A stretch of 62,874 nucleotides of DNA from Oscillospiraceae bacterium. GTDB lineage: Bacteria > Bacillota > Clostridia > Oscillospirales > Ruminococcaceae. Below, piece by piece: positions 1 to 9,163 of this stretch. Position numbers and translations under genes: made by a program. The stretch lies in NCBI GenBank assembly GCA_022769565.1, contig JALEJQ010000108.1:1-62874 (forward strand). Reading direction: 5' to 3'. Each line of letters starts with the position of its first letter. Positions within the stretch are counted from its first letter, which is position 1. The notes under the pieces are model-generated. The model did not search any database. It was not told where the DNA came from and saw only the letters and a program-made list of their open reading frames with translations.

Positions 1-90
1 AGGCCATACCTTAATTATTCATTCTTCATTATTCACTTAGCGAAGCGCATATTAACTCCACTCTCCACTCTTCACACCTCACACTTAATT
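1..90. repeat. modular intergenic repeat ahead of tilS
   Basis: The stretch holds the reverse form of the TGAATAAT module (TTAATTATTCATTCTTCATT onward), then TTAGCGAAGCG, then a CTCCACTCTCCACTCTTCAC tract that ends just before the tilS ribosome binding site. The same modules recur in more than ten other gaps of this window. The left end is cut by the window edge, so its full size is unknown. Confidence 0.75.
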
Positions 91-107
91 GAAAGGATCA
101 GGTAAAA

Positions 108-1439
108 ATGTCTTTTGAAGAAAATGTAAAAGCCGCCGTTCAAAGGCATCATATGCTTGAAAATGCCGATACTGTTTATGTGGGGCTTTCGGGGGGCGCA
201 GACAGCGTTTCTCTGCTGCTTGTGCTGAACGACATTTCTGCGGAGTACGGCTTTAAGCTGAGAGCAGTTCACGTTAACCACCATCTGAGAGGTGCGGAGA
301 GCGACCGTGATATGGACTTCTGCTCGGAGCTTTGCGTCAGGCTGAACATTCTCCTTGACATTTACCACGTTGACGCCGCCGCTTATTCACGGGAAAAGGG
401 CTTTTCTCTTGAAGAGGGCGCCCGTGAACTGCGCTATGAGATTTTCGGAGCAATCCCCGACGGCTGCCGCTTTGCCACCGCACACACCCTTAACGACAGC
501 GCAGAGACTGTCATTTTCAACCTTTCAAGAGGTACGGGCATAAAAGGACTTGCAGGTATTCCTCCCGTAAGGGATAAATTCATTCGTCCCCTTATATACT
601 GTAAGCGTGAGGAGGTCGAAGGCTACCTTGCCGAAAAGGGGCAGGATTTCGTTACCGACAGCTCCAACCTTTCGGACGATTATTCACGGAACAAAATACG
701 CCACGGCGTTATCCCCCTTCTTGAAGAAGTACACGGCGGCTTTCTCGGCAATATCCGCAGAATGACGGAGCATCTTGCCGAGGACTGCGATTTTATGGAA
801 AAAGCCGCTGCCGAAGCCGCAGAAAAAGACCTGCGCACCCTCCACCCTGCCCTGCGCAGGCGAGTGCTGCTTAATTTTCTTAAAGAAAACGGCGCAGAAG
901 CAAGCGGTGCAAAGGTGAGCGAACTTGAAAACGCTGTTCTTCACGGCGGAAAGGTCAATCTTTCTTCCTCGGCATATGCAGAAGCGGCAGACGGCAGGCT
1001 TACGGTTTGTTACGTTTCAAAAAAGCGTGTTATTTTCCCCGAGACCCCTGTTCAAGTGGGCAGAAACCCCTTTTTATGTGATAAAACGGTGATAATAGAA
1101 GAAAACAACTGCGAAATCTGCGATTTAAACAGCATTGTTAACAATTTATTCACAAAAGAGTCTGTGGATTATGATAAAATACAAGGTGACGTTGTTTTAC
1201 GCAGCAGGCGTGACGGCGACAGCTATGTAAGAGTAAACCGCAGCTTCACAAGCAGGCTGAAAAAGCTGATGAACGAAAAATATCCTCCCGAGGAAAGGGA
1301 CGGGATACCCGTTCTTGCCGATGAAAAAGGCATAATCTGGGTGGAAGGCTTCGGCGCTGCGGACAGAGTTAAAATAGATGAGAATACTAAAAAAATCTGG
1401 AGTATAAGGATAGAAAAAAATGAACGCAGAGGCTCTTAA
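108..1439 (+). CDS. tilS: tRNA(Ile)-lysidine synthase TilS
   Basis: TilS modifies the wobble cytidine of the CAU anticodon of a minor tRNA-Ile to lysidine using ATP and lysine, switching it from Met to Ile identity; it acts in the cytosol and is essential in most bacteria. The N-terminus carries the PP-loop ATP-binding motif SGGADS at about residues 28-33, followed by an HVNHHLRG segment typical of the family. A C-terminal TilS-type domain follows. At 443 aa it is of normal length. The ATG is preceded by GAAAGGATCAGG. Its end overlaps the start of hpt by 20 bases, and tilS-hpt-ftsH is a classic Firmicute order. A modular repeat lies directly upstream and no clear promoter is visible in the 107 bases present. 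Confidence 0.95.
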   Translation: MSFEENVKAAVQRHHMLENADTVYVGLSGGADSVSLLLVLNDISAEYGFKLRAVHVNHHLRGAESDRDMDFCSELCVRLNILLDIYHVDAAAYSREKGFSLEEGARELRYEIFGAIPDGCRFATAHTLNDSAETVIFNLSRGTGIKGLAGIPPVRDKFIRPLIYCKREEVEGYLAEKGQDFVTDSSNLSDDYSRNKIRHGVIPLLEEVHGGFLGNIRRMTEHLAEDCDFMEKAAAEAAEKDLRTLHPALRRRVLLNFLKENGAEASGAKVSELENAVLHGGKVNLSSSAYAEAADGRLTVCYVSKKRVIFPETPVQVGRNPFLCDKTVIIEENNCEICDLNSIVNNLFTKESVDYDKIQGDVVLRSRRDGDSYVRVNRSFTSRLKKLMNEKYPPEERDGIPVLADEKGIIWVEGFGAADRVKIDENTKKIWSIRIEKNERRGS

Positions 1440-1974
1440 ATGCGAAAAACTGGATAAAATAAAGCGTGTTGTCATTTCCGAAGAGGAGATAAAGGCTAAG
1501 GTGAAGGAAACAGGCGCTCTTATCAGCAAGGAATATGAGGGCAAGCCCCTGCTGTTGGTGAGCATTCTCAAAGGCGCATTCGTTTTTATGGCGGATTTGT
1601 GCCGTGAGATAACCATTCCCTGCGAGATAGGCTTTATGTGCGCCGAAAGCTATTTTAACGGCACGGCTTCTTCGGGAAAGGTGAACATCACTCTTGACCT
1701 TAAACAGGATATTTCAAAGTACCATGTTATCATAGTTGAAGACATCGTGGATTCGGGAAGGACACTTTCCGAGGTGGTAAAAATGCTTAAAGAGAGAAAC
1801 CCCCTGTCCTTAAAGGTGTATTCTCTCCTTGACAAGCCGGACAGACGGGCGGTGGATTTCAGCGCCGACTGCGTTCTTTTCACCATTCCCGATCTCTTCG
1901 TTATAGGCTACGGTCTTGACTGCGGCGAATATTACCGCAATCTTCCATATATTGCAGAGTACGACTGCGGCTGA
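1420..1974 (+). CDS. hpt: hypoxanthine phosphoribosyltransferase
   Basis: This purine-salvage enzyme joins hypoxanthine or guanine to PRPP to give IMP or GMP. The PRPP-binding signature EDIVDSGRTL is at about residues 107-116, and LVSILKGAFVFMADL near residue 47 is the usual first PRPP loop. At 184 aa it is of family length. The ATG lies inside the tilS end, with an AAGGA ribosome site in the tilS coding sequence, so translation is probably coupled. The tilS-hpt pairing followed by ftsH is conserved in Firmicutes. Confidence 0.95.
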   Translation: MNAEALKCEKLDKIKRVVISEEEIKAKVKETGALISKEYEGKPLLLVSILKGAFVFMADLCREITIPCEIGFMCAESYFNGTASSGKVNITLDLKQDISKYHVIIVEDIVDSGRTLSEVVKMLKERNPLSLKVYSLLDKPDRRAVDFSADCVLFTIPDLFVIGYGLDCGEYYRNLPYIAEYDCG

Positions 1975-2011
1975 CATCTTTTCGTACAGTTCATAGGATA
2001 AGGAGTACAAA

Positions 2012-4108
2012 ATGGGTAAAAAATCATCAAACAAGGGACTGATAATCTATATCCTTGTGCTTGTTGCGGCGATGATAGTCATCGTTTCCCTTATGCGGCA
2101 GGCTACAAAGACGGTCTCCGAGTACAGCTATTCGGATATTATGTCCTATTTCGACAGCTATCAGGTCAGCGAGTTCAACTTTGACCTTGGCTCCGGCGAG
2201 CTGAACATGACCGTTGATAACGGCGACGGCACAACTAAGACTATTAACTACACCGTGCCTAACGTTACGGTATTTCTTAACGAAATTCAGACGGGCAGCG
2301 AAAATTACCGCCGTGAGTACAATGCGCTGCACCCCGACGCTCCGCTGAAAATGGAGTATTACAAGATACAGGATACCTCATGGCTGTACAATCTGCTCCC
2401 CTCTCTGCTTATAATAGTGCTTATGGTTGTGCTGTTCTTCTTTATGATGCGGCAGGCAGGCGGCGGCGGAAAGATAAACAGCTTCAGCAAGGCTAATGTC
2501 AAGAACACCTCCAACAAGAAGAACACCTTTGCCGACGTTGCAGGCGCAGACGAGGAGAAGGCAGAGCTTGCGGAAATAGTTGATTTCCTTAAAAACCCCA
2601 AGAAATACACCGAAATGGGTGCGAGAATACCCAAGGGCGTTCTGCTGATGGGACCTCCGGGTACAGGTAAGACCCTGCTTGCAAAGGCTGTTGCAGGTGA
2701 AGCGGGCGTACCCTTCTTCTCCATTTCAGGCTCGGATTTCGTAGAATTGTATGTGGGCGTGGGTGCTTCAAGAGTTAGAGATCTTTTTGAAACAGCCAAG
2801 AAGAACGCTCCTGCCATTATCTTTATCGACGAAATTGACGCAGTAGGACGTCACAGAGGCGCAGGTCTCGGCGGCGGACACGATGAACGTGAGCAGACCC
2901 TTAACCAGCTCCTTGTTGAAATGGACGGTTTCGAGGGCAACGAGGGCGTTATCGTTATTGCTGCAACAAACAGGCGTGATATTCTTGACCCTGCTCTGCT
3001 TCGTCCGGGACGTTTCGACAGACAGGTGACCGTAAGCTATCCCGATATAAAGGGTCGTGAGGAAATTCTTAAGGTACACACCAAGAAGAAGCCTCTTGCT
3101 CCCGATGTAAGTCTTTCCACCATTGCAAAGTCCACCGCAGGCTTTACGGGCGCAGACCTGGAGAACCTTGTTAACGAGGCGGCGCTCCTTGCGGCAAGGA
3201 AGGATAAAAAGGCTATCACAGGCGAGGACATCGAAGAAGCTACCATTAAGGTTATTGCAGGTCCCGAAAAGAAGAGCAGAGTTGTTTCTCAGGAGGACAG
3301 ACGGCTTGTGGCTTACCACGAGGCAGGTCACGCTGTTGTTACCTTCTATCTGCCCACGCAGGATAAGGTTCACCACGTTACCATTATCCCAAGAGGCAGC
3401 GCAGGCGGCATGACTATCCATATCCCCGAAAAGGAACCCACACTTCTTGAAGTAACGGCGCAGAAGATGACCGAGGAAATTGAAGTGCTTATGGGCGGCC
3501 GTGTTGCGGAGGAAACTATTATAGGCGTTGGCTCCGCAGGTGCGGTGAGCGACCTTCAGAGGGCGACCAAGCTTGCCAAGTCCATGGTTACGAAGTACGG
3601 CTTCTCAAAGAAGCTGGGCCCCGTAGTTTACGCAGACGACAACGACGAACCTTTTGTGGGAATGGGCTACGGTCAGCCTAAGGGCTACTCCGAAAAGGTG
3701 CAGGCGGAAATTGACGAGGAAGTACGTTCCATCATTGACGACTGCTACGACAAGACCGTTGCGCTCATCAAGGAGCATATCGACAAGCTGCATCTTGTTG
3801 CAAAGTATCTTATTGCACACGAAAAGATAGACAACCCCGAATTTGAGAAGATAATGAGGGGCGAAATGTCCGAAGAAACCATTGAAAAGGACTATAACGA
3901 CTACATGGCTGAGGTAAGCAAGCTGACGGAGAAGGCTGAAAATGCCGAAGCAAGCAAGGCGGAGGAAGCAAAGCCGGAGGGCGAAGCTGCTCCCGTTCAG
4001 TCCGAGGCTCAGGAAACAAATTCCGAGGAAGTTAAACCCGAGGATAATTCCGGCGAGGTCAAGTCCGAGGAACAAAACGGCGGTGCCGATACGGAAAACA
4101 AGGAATAA
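2012..4108 (+). CDS. ftsH: ATP-dependent zinc metalloprotease FtsH
   Basis: FtsH is a membrane-anchored hexameric AAA+ protease that extracts and degrades damaged membrane proteins and some regulators. A first transmembrane helix lies at about residues 8-28 and a second at about 128-146. The Walker A motif GPPGTGKT is near residue 213, with FIDEIDAVG (Walker B) and an arginine-finger region after it. The zinc site HEAGH is near residue 436. The last 60 or so residues are a low-complexity Glu/Ala/Lys tail, longer than in many homologues. The ribosome site is AAGGAG before the ATG. A strong terminator follows at 4124-4158, closing the tilS-hpt-ftsH unit. Confidence 0.97.
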   Translation: MGKKSSNKGLIIYILVLVAAMIVIVSLMRQATKTVSEYSYSDIMSYFDSYQVSEFNFDLGSGELNMTVDNGDGTTKTINYTVPNVTVFLNEIQTGSENYRREYNALHPDAPLKMEYYKIQDTSWLYNLLPSLLIIVLMVVLFFFMMRQAGGGGKINSFSKANVKNTSNKKNTFADVAGADEEKAELAEIVDFLKNPKKYTEMGARIPKGVLLMGPPGTGKTLLAKAVAGEAGVPFFSISGSDFVELYVGVGASRVRDLFETAKKNAPAIIFIDEIDAVGRHRGAGLGGGHDEREQTLNQLLVEMDGFEGNEGVIVIAATNRRDILDPALLRPGRFDRQVTVSYPDIKGREEILKVHTKKKPLAPDVSLSTIAKSTAGFTGADLENLVNEAALLAARKDKKAITGEDIEEATIKVIAGPEKKSRVVSQEDRRLVAYHEAGHAVVTFYLPTQDKVHHVTIIPRGSAGGMTIHIPEKEPTLLEVTAQKMTEEIEVLMGGRVAEETIIGVGSAGAVSDLQRATKLAKSMVTKYGFSKKLGPVVYADDNDEPFVGMGYGQPKGYSEKVQAEIDEEVRSIIDDCYDKTVALIKEHIDKLHLVAKYLIAHEKIDNPEFEKIMRGEMSEETIEKDYNDYMAEVSKLTEKAENAEASKAEEAKPEGEAAPVQSEAQETNSEEVKPEDNSGEVKSEEQNGGADTENKE

Positions 4109-4123
4109 TAATTCGGATAAAGA

Positions 4124-4158
4124 GGTCACCGTTCGTTTTGTGCGGTGACCGTTTTTTT
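4124..4158 (+). terminator. rho-independent terminator after ftsH
   Basis: GGTCACCG (4124-4131) pairs with CGGTGACC (4143-4150), and a run of seven T follows. It lies 15 bases after the ftsH stop and marks the end of the first operon. Confidence 0.9.
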
Positions 4159-4357
4159 GAATTCGGAATTCGGAATGCGTAATTCGGAATTATAGGCGCT
4201 TCGCTAAATGAATAATGAATAGTGAATAATTAATGTGTTCGCTTCGCTCACGATTTTAAAATACATCGCCGCAGGCGATACAATAATTCCACTTTCCACT
4301 TTCAACTTTCCACATTCAAAACCACTTAACTCTTCACTCTCCACACTTCAAACTTCC
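4159..4357. repeat. modular intergenic repeat between ftsH and recG
   Basis: In order, the gap holds a GAATTCGGAATTCGGAATGCG module, GCGCTTCGCTAAATGAATAA onward (TGAATAAT module), GTTCGCTTCGCTCACG, the small palindrome ATCGCCGCAGGCGAT, AATTCCACTTTCCACTTTC and a CTCTTCACTCTCCACAC tract. The same order recurs in part at 31388-31615 and 42598-42830. No promoter consensus was recognised in it, although recG starts right after. Confidence 0.8.
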
Positions 4358-4374
4358 ATAAAGGGTGTGTTGCT

Positions 4375-6411
4375 TTGGACATTAACTCTCCGATTACGGA
4401 GCTTAGCGGCGTTGGGGAAAAACGTGCCGCTTTATACAAAAAACTGAATATTTTTACCGTTGGCGACCTGCTTTGCCATTACCCCAGAAGCTATATCGAC
4501 TACTCCTCCCCTGTCTCAATTGCCGAATCACAGCTTAACGAACACAGCGTTATAAAAGCAAGGGTAATAAAGAAAATTCCTGCCGCAAGAATACGACAGG
4601 GACTTGTTATTTATAAGGTTGTGGTTACGGACGATTCCGACAATATGACGATCGTGCTGTACAACAACCGTTTCGCTTACGAAGCACTTTCCGAGGGTGA
4701 GGAGTACATCTTTTCCGGAAAGGTCACGGGCAATCTTCTGCGCCGTGAAATGAACACGCCTATATTCATAAAAGCCTCCGAGCCGCAGAAGCTCCGCCCC
4801 GTTTACAGCCTGACCGAGGGTCTGACCTCAAATATGGTCATAACCAACGTTACACAGGCCCTTGACAGCGTTGACGAGATCGCTTTTGCCGACCATATCC
4901 CCCATTTTATACGGCAGAAGTACAGCCTTGCGGCGTTTGAGTATTCGTTGCGGAACATTCACTTCCCTGCTGACTCAAACATTGCCGAGGCTGCAAAAAA
5001 ACGGCTTGCCTTTGATGAGCTGCTGACGCTCCAGCTGGGAATGTTCCTTATGAAAAGCAGGAGCCGCACTCTTACCGGCTGCAAAATGTCGGGCGGCGGC
5101 GGTCTTATGAAAGAGTTTCAGTCGGGTCTGCCCTTTGAGCTTACTTTGGCGCAGGTGAGAGCGTCGGAGGAGATAATTGCGGATATGTGCCGTGATTATC
5201 CTATGAACAGGCTTGTTCAAGGCGATGTGGGTTCGGGCAAAACGGCTGTTGCGGCTGCTGCGGCGCTGTTTGCACAGAAAAACGGCTGCCAGACGGCGTT
5301 AATGGCGCCTACGGAAATTCTTGCACGGCAGCATTACAAGACCCTTACCGACCTGCTTGCGCCCCATGGTGTAAAGGTATGCTGCCTTACAGGTTCCCTA
5401 ACTCCCAAGCAGCGGAAGGTTCTTGGGGAGCAGATAGCAAATGGCGAATTTGACGTTATAACGGGCACTCACGCCCTTATTTCCGGTTCAACGGAGTTTA
5501 AGCGGCTCGGGCTTGTTATTATGGACGAGCAGCACCGTTTCGGCGTTAACCAAAGGGCAAGGCTTGCGGAAAAGGGGGAGAACCCTCACCGCCTTGTAAT
5601 GTCCGCAACGCCTATTCCACGAACGCTTGCGCTGATAATTTACGGCGACCTTGATATTTCCGTGCTTGACGAGCTGCCAAAGGGACGACGTAAGATAGAG
5701 ACCTTTGCGGTAACGGACAAGCTGCGGAGCCGTGCCTGCGGATTTGTTAAAAAGCAGATAGACGAGGGCAGGCAGGCTTATATTGTATGCCCCATGATAG
5801 AAGAGGGCGAAAGTGAGCTTGTTTCTGCCAAGGGATATGCGGAAAAGCTTGCAAAGGGCGAGTTCAACGGCTATACTATAGGTATTTTACACGGTAAAAT
5901 GTCCTCGCAGGAAAAAGACGAGGTCATGGGGCGGTTCAAATCGGGAGAAATTCAGCTTCTTGTTGCCACAACGGTGGTGGAAGTCGGCGTGGACGTTCCC
6001 AACGCTTCGGTCATAATGATAGAAAATGCGGAGCGGTTCGGCTTATCCCAGCTTCACCAGCTGAGAGGGCGTGTGGGACGAGGACAGTACCAAAGCTACT
6101 GCATACTTGTGGCAGGGGCGGTCAATGACGAGATACGGGAGCGGCTCAAAATAATGACCGAGACCTCCGACGGCTTCAAAATTTCCGAGTACGACTTAAA
6201 GCTGAGAGGCGCAGGCGACTTTTTCGGCGAACGTCAGCACGGCTTGCCGGAAATGCGCATAGCCGATGCCGCCGCAGACAGGGAGCTTATCTCAAAGGCG
6301 CAGAACGCAGCTAAGGACATTATGGAAGAAAGCCCCGACCTGAGCAAGTTTCCGCTGCTCAAATCCGACATTGACAGGATGTTTTCCTCAGGTGCGGCGG
6401 AAGCGCTTTGA
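4375..6411 (+). CDS. recG: ATP-dependent DNA helicase RecG
   Basis: RecG remodels stalled replication forks and branch-migrates Holliday junctions. An N-terminal wedge/OB region is followed by the helicase core with Walker A GDVGSGKT near residue 283, MAPTEILARQH (motif Ia), DEQHRFGV (Walker B, near 384), SATPIPRTLAL (motif III) and the C-terminal QLRGRVGRG motif VI. At 678 aa it is of normal length. The start is a TTG (MDINSPITELSGVG follows the usual RecG N-terminus) with only a weak AAAGGG upstream. It stands alone between two repeat-filled gaps, so its promoter is unclear. Confidence 0.95.
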   Translation: MDINSPITELSGVGEKRAALYKKLNIFTVGDLLCHYPRSYIDYSSPVSIAESQLNEHSVIKARVIKKIPAARIRQGLVIYKVVVTDDSDNMTIVLYNNRFAYEALSEGEEYIFSGKVTGNLLRREMNTPIFIKASEPQKLRPVYSLTEGLTSNMVITNVTQALDSVDEIAFADHIPHFIRQKYSLAAFEYSLRNIHFPADSNIAEAAKKRLAFDELLTLQLGMFLMKSRSRTLTGCKMSGGGGLMKEFQSGLPFELTLAQVRASEEIIADMCRDYPMNRLVQGDVGSGKTAVAAAAALFAQKNGCQTALMAPTEILARQHYKTLTDLLAPHGVKVCCLTGSLTPKQRKVLGEQIANGEFDVITGTHALISGSTEFKRLGLVIMDEQHRFGVNQRARLAEKGENPHRLVMSATPIPRTLALIIYGDLDISVLDELPKGRRKIETFAVTDKLRSRACGFVKKQIDEGRQAYIVCPMIEEGESELVSAKGYAEKLAKGEFNGYTIGILHGKMSSQEKDEVMGRFKSGEIQLLVATTVVEVGVDVPNASVIMIENAERFGLSQLHQLRGRVGRGQYQSYCILVAGAVNDEIRERLKIMTETSDGFKISEYDLKLRGAGDFFGERQHGLPEMRIADAAADRELISKAQNAAKDIMEESPDLSKFPLLKSDIDRMFSSGAAEAL

Positions 6412-6572
6412 GAAGTTTGAAGTGTGGAGAGTGGAGAGTGAAGTTGTATTGAATGTGGAAAGTTGAAAGTGGAATTGTATTGAGTATGAAGTTTTGCTCA
6501 AAGCGGATTTTAAAATAACCGCCGAAGGCGGCACCATAATTTCACTTTTCACTTTCCTAATTCCACATTTAT
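6412..6572. repeat. modular intergenic repeat after recG
   Basis: AGTGTGGAGAGTGGAGAGTG and a GTGGAAAGTTGAAAGTGGAA tract form the left part. The centre holds a hairpin-prone ACCGCCGAAGGCGGC. The right part is CACTTTTCACTTTCCTAATTCC. The left and right purine/pyrimidine tracts are complementary, so the gap can fold as one long imperfect hairpin ending about 25 bases before the next start codon. Confidence 0.75.
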
Positions 6573-6595
6573 ATAAAAGAAAGGAAATGATAAAT

Positions 6596-7462
6596 ATGAA
6601 CGCAAGATTCGGTCCTGCAGGCGCTGCGGAAAGCTTCAAGGCTATGGGCTACAAAAAATCAACGCAAATGGGAGAATACTTAAACAAATTCGGACTTGAC
6701 CACTTTGAATATCAGTGCGGACAGGGCGTAAGGGTGTCGGAAACGGCTGCCCGTGACATAGGAAAGGCGCTTAGTGACTGCGGAATAACGGTTTCCCTCC
6801 ACGCACCCTATTTCATCTCCCTTTCAAGCGTTGAGGAGGAAAAGCGTGACAACTCCATTAACTACATACTTGAATCCGCAAGGGCGGTGAACGCTATGGG
6901 CGGCGACAGGATAGTTATACACAGCGGATCCTGCTCCAAAATGACCCGTGAAGAAGCACTTGCTCTTGCAATTGCCACAATGAAAAAAGCAAAGGCTGCT
7001 CTTGACGCAGAGGGTCTCGGACACATTCACTGCTGCCCCGAGACAATGGGAAAGATAAATCAGCTTGGCGACCTGCATGAGGTCATGGAGCTTTGCAAAA
7101 TTGACGACAGCTTTATCCCCTGCATAGATTTCGGACACCTGAACGCAAGGACTTTCGGTGCCATAAAGACAAAAGAGGACTACGAAAATATCCTTGACAC
7201 CATAGAAAATGAGCTTGGCAGCGACAGATTAAAGGTGTTCCATTCCCATTTCTCCAAGATAGAATACACGGAAAAGGGCGGAGAGAAGCGCCATCTTACC
7301 TTTGAGCACAACGAAGGCTTCGGCCCCGACTATGAGCCGCTTATGGAGCTTATTTACAAGAAAAACCTTGCCCCCGTTTTTGTCTGCGAGAGTGCAGGAA
7401 CACAGACCGAGGACGCTAAGACAATGCGTGATTATTATTACGGACAGGCCTTGAAGGCTTAA
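6596..7462 (+). CDS. endonuclease IV-like TIM-barrel protein (AP endonuclease family 2)
   Basis: The 288-aa product matches the endonuclease IV / xylose isomerase-like TIM barrel, which in true endonuclease IV cleaves DNA at abasic sites using three metal ions. Visible metal-ligand segments in order are SLHAPYF, VIHSGS, CCPETMGK, CIDFGHLNA, FHSHFSKIEY and FVCESAG, covering the usual His/Glu/Asp set. I chose ATG 6596 because the ribosome site AGAAAGGA lies 10 bases before it; an in-frame ATG at 6587 would sit only two bases after that site. It could be a real Nfo or a diverged barrel acting on another substrate. It is a single-gene unit between repeats. Confidence 0.85.
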   Translation: MNARFGPAGAAESFKAMGYKKSTQMGEYLNKFGLDHFEYQCGQGVRVSETAARDIGKALSDCGITVSLHAPYFISLSSVEEEKRDNSINYILESARAVNAMGGDRIVIHSGSCSKMTREEALALAIATMKKAKAALDAEGLGHIHCCPETMGKINQLGDLHEVMELCKIDDSFIPCIDFGHLNARTFGAIKTKEDYENILDTIENELGSDRLKVFHSHFSKIEYTEKGGEKRHLTFEHNEGFGPDYEPLMELIYKKNLAPVFVCESAGTQTEDAKTMRDYYYGQALKA

Positions 7463-7560
7463 TGTGGAATTTGGAAAGTGGAAAGTTGAATTATTATATC
7501 GCCTGCGGCAATGTTATTTTGTAGGACAAGCGCAGCGCTAAAAATTCCGCATTCCGAATT
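7463..7560. repeat. modular intergenic repeat
   Basis: It contains ATGTGGAATTTGGAAAGTGG, ATCGCCTGCGGCAAT (a variant of the CGCCGCAGGCG module), AAGCGCAGCGCT and ATTCCGCATTCCGAATTT. All four are diverged forms of modules seen elsewhere in the window. Confidence 0.65.
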
Positions 7561-7603
7561 TATCTTGTTTCCGCATTGTAACAATATTGTGACCGCTCAT
7601 TAA

Positions 7604-7633
7604 TTGACCGTGAATATTCCCCTTTGGTATAAT
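7604..7633 (+). promoter_or_regulatory. sigma-A type promoter of the lipoprotein operon
   Basis: TTGACC (7604-7609) and TATAAT (7628-7633) are separated by 18 bases. A perfect 9-base inverted repeat, CCCCTTTGG (7619-7627) and CCAAAGGGG (7652-7660), has its left arm in the spacer and its right arm over the ribosome site of the first gene. It may be an operator, or chance. Confidence 0.8.
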
Positions 7634-7669
7634 TTACATTAAGAAATTATGCCAAAGGGGTCTTTTTAT

Positions 7670-9148
7670 ATGAAAATGAAAATTGCGGCTGTATATCTGG
7701 CGGCGGCTTTTGTGCTTTCTTCCTGTGCGAGAAATGACGGGGAAGAAACGGAGTCCGTCACAGTTTCTCTTACTGTGGAAACATCGGCGGTGACGGAAGA
7801 GCCTGTTGTAACGGAGGATGTTTTCCTTGCCGATTATACCGAACAGACAACGACAGAAACAACTGCGGAGGAAACGGAGATCGCAGTCATTTTCGGCAAG
7901 GAGTATTTTTCTACGGACTGGCGGGTAATACTTGACGCCGATATTACAACGGAAATAACCGAGGAGGATCTTAATGGCATAAACACCCTGAGGGATTTTC
8001 ACGACGGCAGCCTCGGCTTTTACGTTATAAACTGCAAGGGTCACGACCTTAGCTTTCTCTCCGACCTTGACAGTTTCGGAGCAATGAGCTTCTATGGCAT
8101 TGAGGACGGCGACTTGTCATTTATAACAACGCTTAACTGCGTAAGGACCGTGCATCTTAACGACCTTATCCTTGACCCCGAAGCCCTTGCGGAGCAGATA
8201 AACAAAACAGACATTGACAGCATTTCTATCACAGCGAAAAACTTCTGCAGCTTGGATATGGACGCTCTAATCAGGCTGATGCCCCAATGCGATATAACCT
8301 ACACCGCTCCGAGCGGCACCCCTGACTTTGAAAACAACCGCTTTTATTTTTACGAAGCCCCCACAGAGGGCTTCCTTGTACGCTCTGCGCCCTATGTTGC
8401 TCATTCAAGCACAAAAAAATTAGATGAAGAAATGAGTGATACCGTTGCCTTTTACTTTGACAACCGCACGGATAAGGACGTTACCGTTCAAAAAGCGGAG
8501 CTGTATCTTGACAAAGGGGACATAAAAGTTCCCGTTGCTTTTGCAGACGGTGAAACGTTCCTTGAAACGGATATAACGGTGGAATCGGAACAGACGGCAG
8601 AGTTTAAGATAACCGCCGATATGCTTGACTACAGCACTCTTGAAGACGGTATTTACACCGCAGTTTTGTATTACGGTGAAGAAACGGCGGAAACAAGCCT
8701 TTACATATGCAAAGAAATGTGCAGCGACCCCGATTTTCTTGACGAGGAACAGTCGGAGGTGTTCTCAAAGGCTAAGGAATACATTTTCGGCAATTTCTTT
8801 TCCTTTAATATGACGGAGGAATATGCTTCGGAGCACACCCCCGAGGAATTTGCGGAAACTTTTACGGACGCACTTGAATATAACTACGCCCTGAAGCTGG
8901 TAAATGAGTATTACACCGATGAAAACGGAGCTTTAAAGGCATACAGCGCAGACAGAGCGGGAAATCTCACCCATATGGGTTACTGCTACGAGCCTGTGTA
9001 CCTGTCGGACAGCGAAGCCGTCTTCAAAAAGATCATTACCTGCTGCGATTATTATGAAAACCCCTATTTTGTGTGGTTTGAAGAGGTAAATTACCATATG
9101 GTAAAGACGGAAAACGGCTGGCGTATGGACAGATTTAACACATGGTAA
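7670..9148 (+). CDS. lipoprotein of unknown function, first of an accessory operon
   Basis: The 492-aa product has a lipoprotein signal with lipobox LSSC (Cys about residue 19), then a Glu/Thr-rich tether containing ESVTVSLTVET. A middle section (EEDLNGI, INCKGHDLSFL) resembles degenerate leucine-rich-repeat strands, and the C-terminus ends VKTENGWRMDRF. The next gene shares the middle (EEDLNGIEIL, LNCKEHDLSFL), and the fourth gene shares the C-terminal region (EEQSEVFSKA against AEQSEVLSAA). I chose ATG 7670, nine bases after AAAGGGG, rather than the upstream ATG 7649. It is presumably anchored on the outer face of the membrane. I recognise no enzyme motif, and its function is unknown. Confidence 0.85.
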   Translation: MKMKIAAVYLAAAFVLSSCARNDGEETESVTVSLTVETSAVTEEPVVTEDVFLADYTEQTTTETTAEETEIAVIFGKEYFSTDWRVILDADITTEITEEDLNGINTLRDFHDGSLGFYVINCKGHDLSFLSDLDSFGAMSFYGIEDGDLSFITTLNCVRTVHLNDLILDPEALAEQINKTDIDSISITAKNFCSLDMDALIRLMPQCDITYTAPSGTPDFENNRFYFYEAPTEGFLVRSAPYVAHSSTKKLDEEMSDTVAFYFDNRTDKDVTVQKAELYLDKGDIKVPVAFADGETFLETDITVESEQTAEFKITADMLDYSTLEDGIYTAVLYYGEETAETSLYICKEMCSDPDFLDEEQSEVFSKAKEYIFGNFFSFNMTEEYASEHTPEEFAETFTDALEYNYALKLVNEYYTDENGALKAYSADRAGNLTHMGYCYEPVYLSDSEAVFKKIITCCDYYENPYFVWFEEVNYHMVKTENGWRMDRFNTW

Positions 9149-9163
9149 AAAGGGGCGTTCGAA

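Noticed and set aside
1197-1616. 139-codon minus-strand frame over tilS and hpt
   Set aside because: It is a shadow of two clear genes with no independent support; the same holds for all other long antisense frames, such as 48184-49329 over the ribosomal genes.
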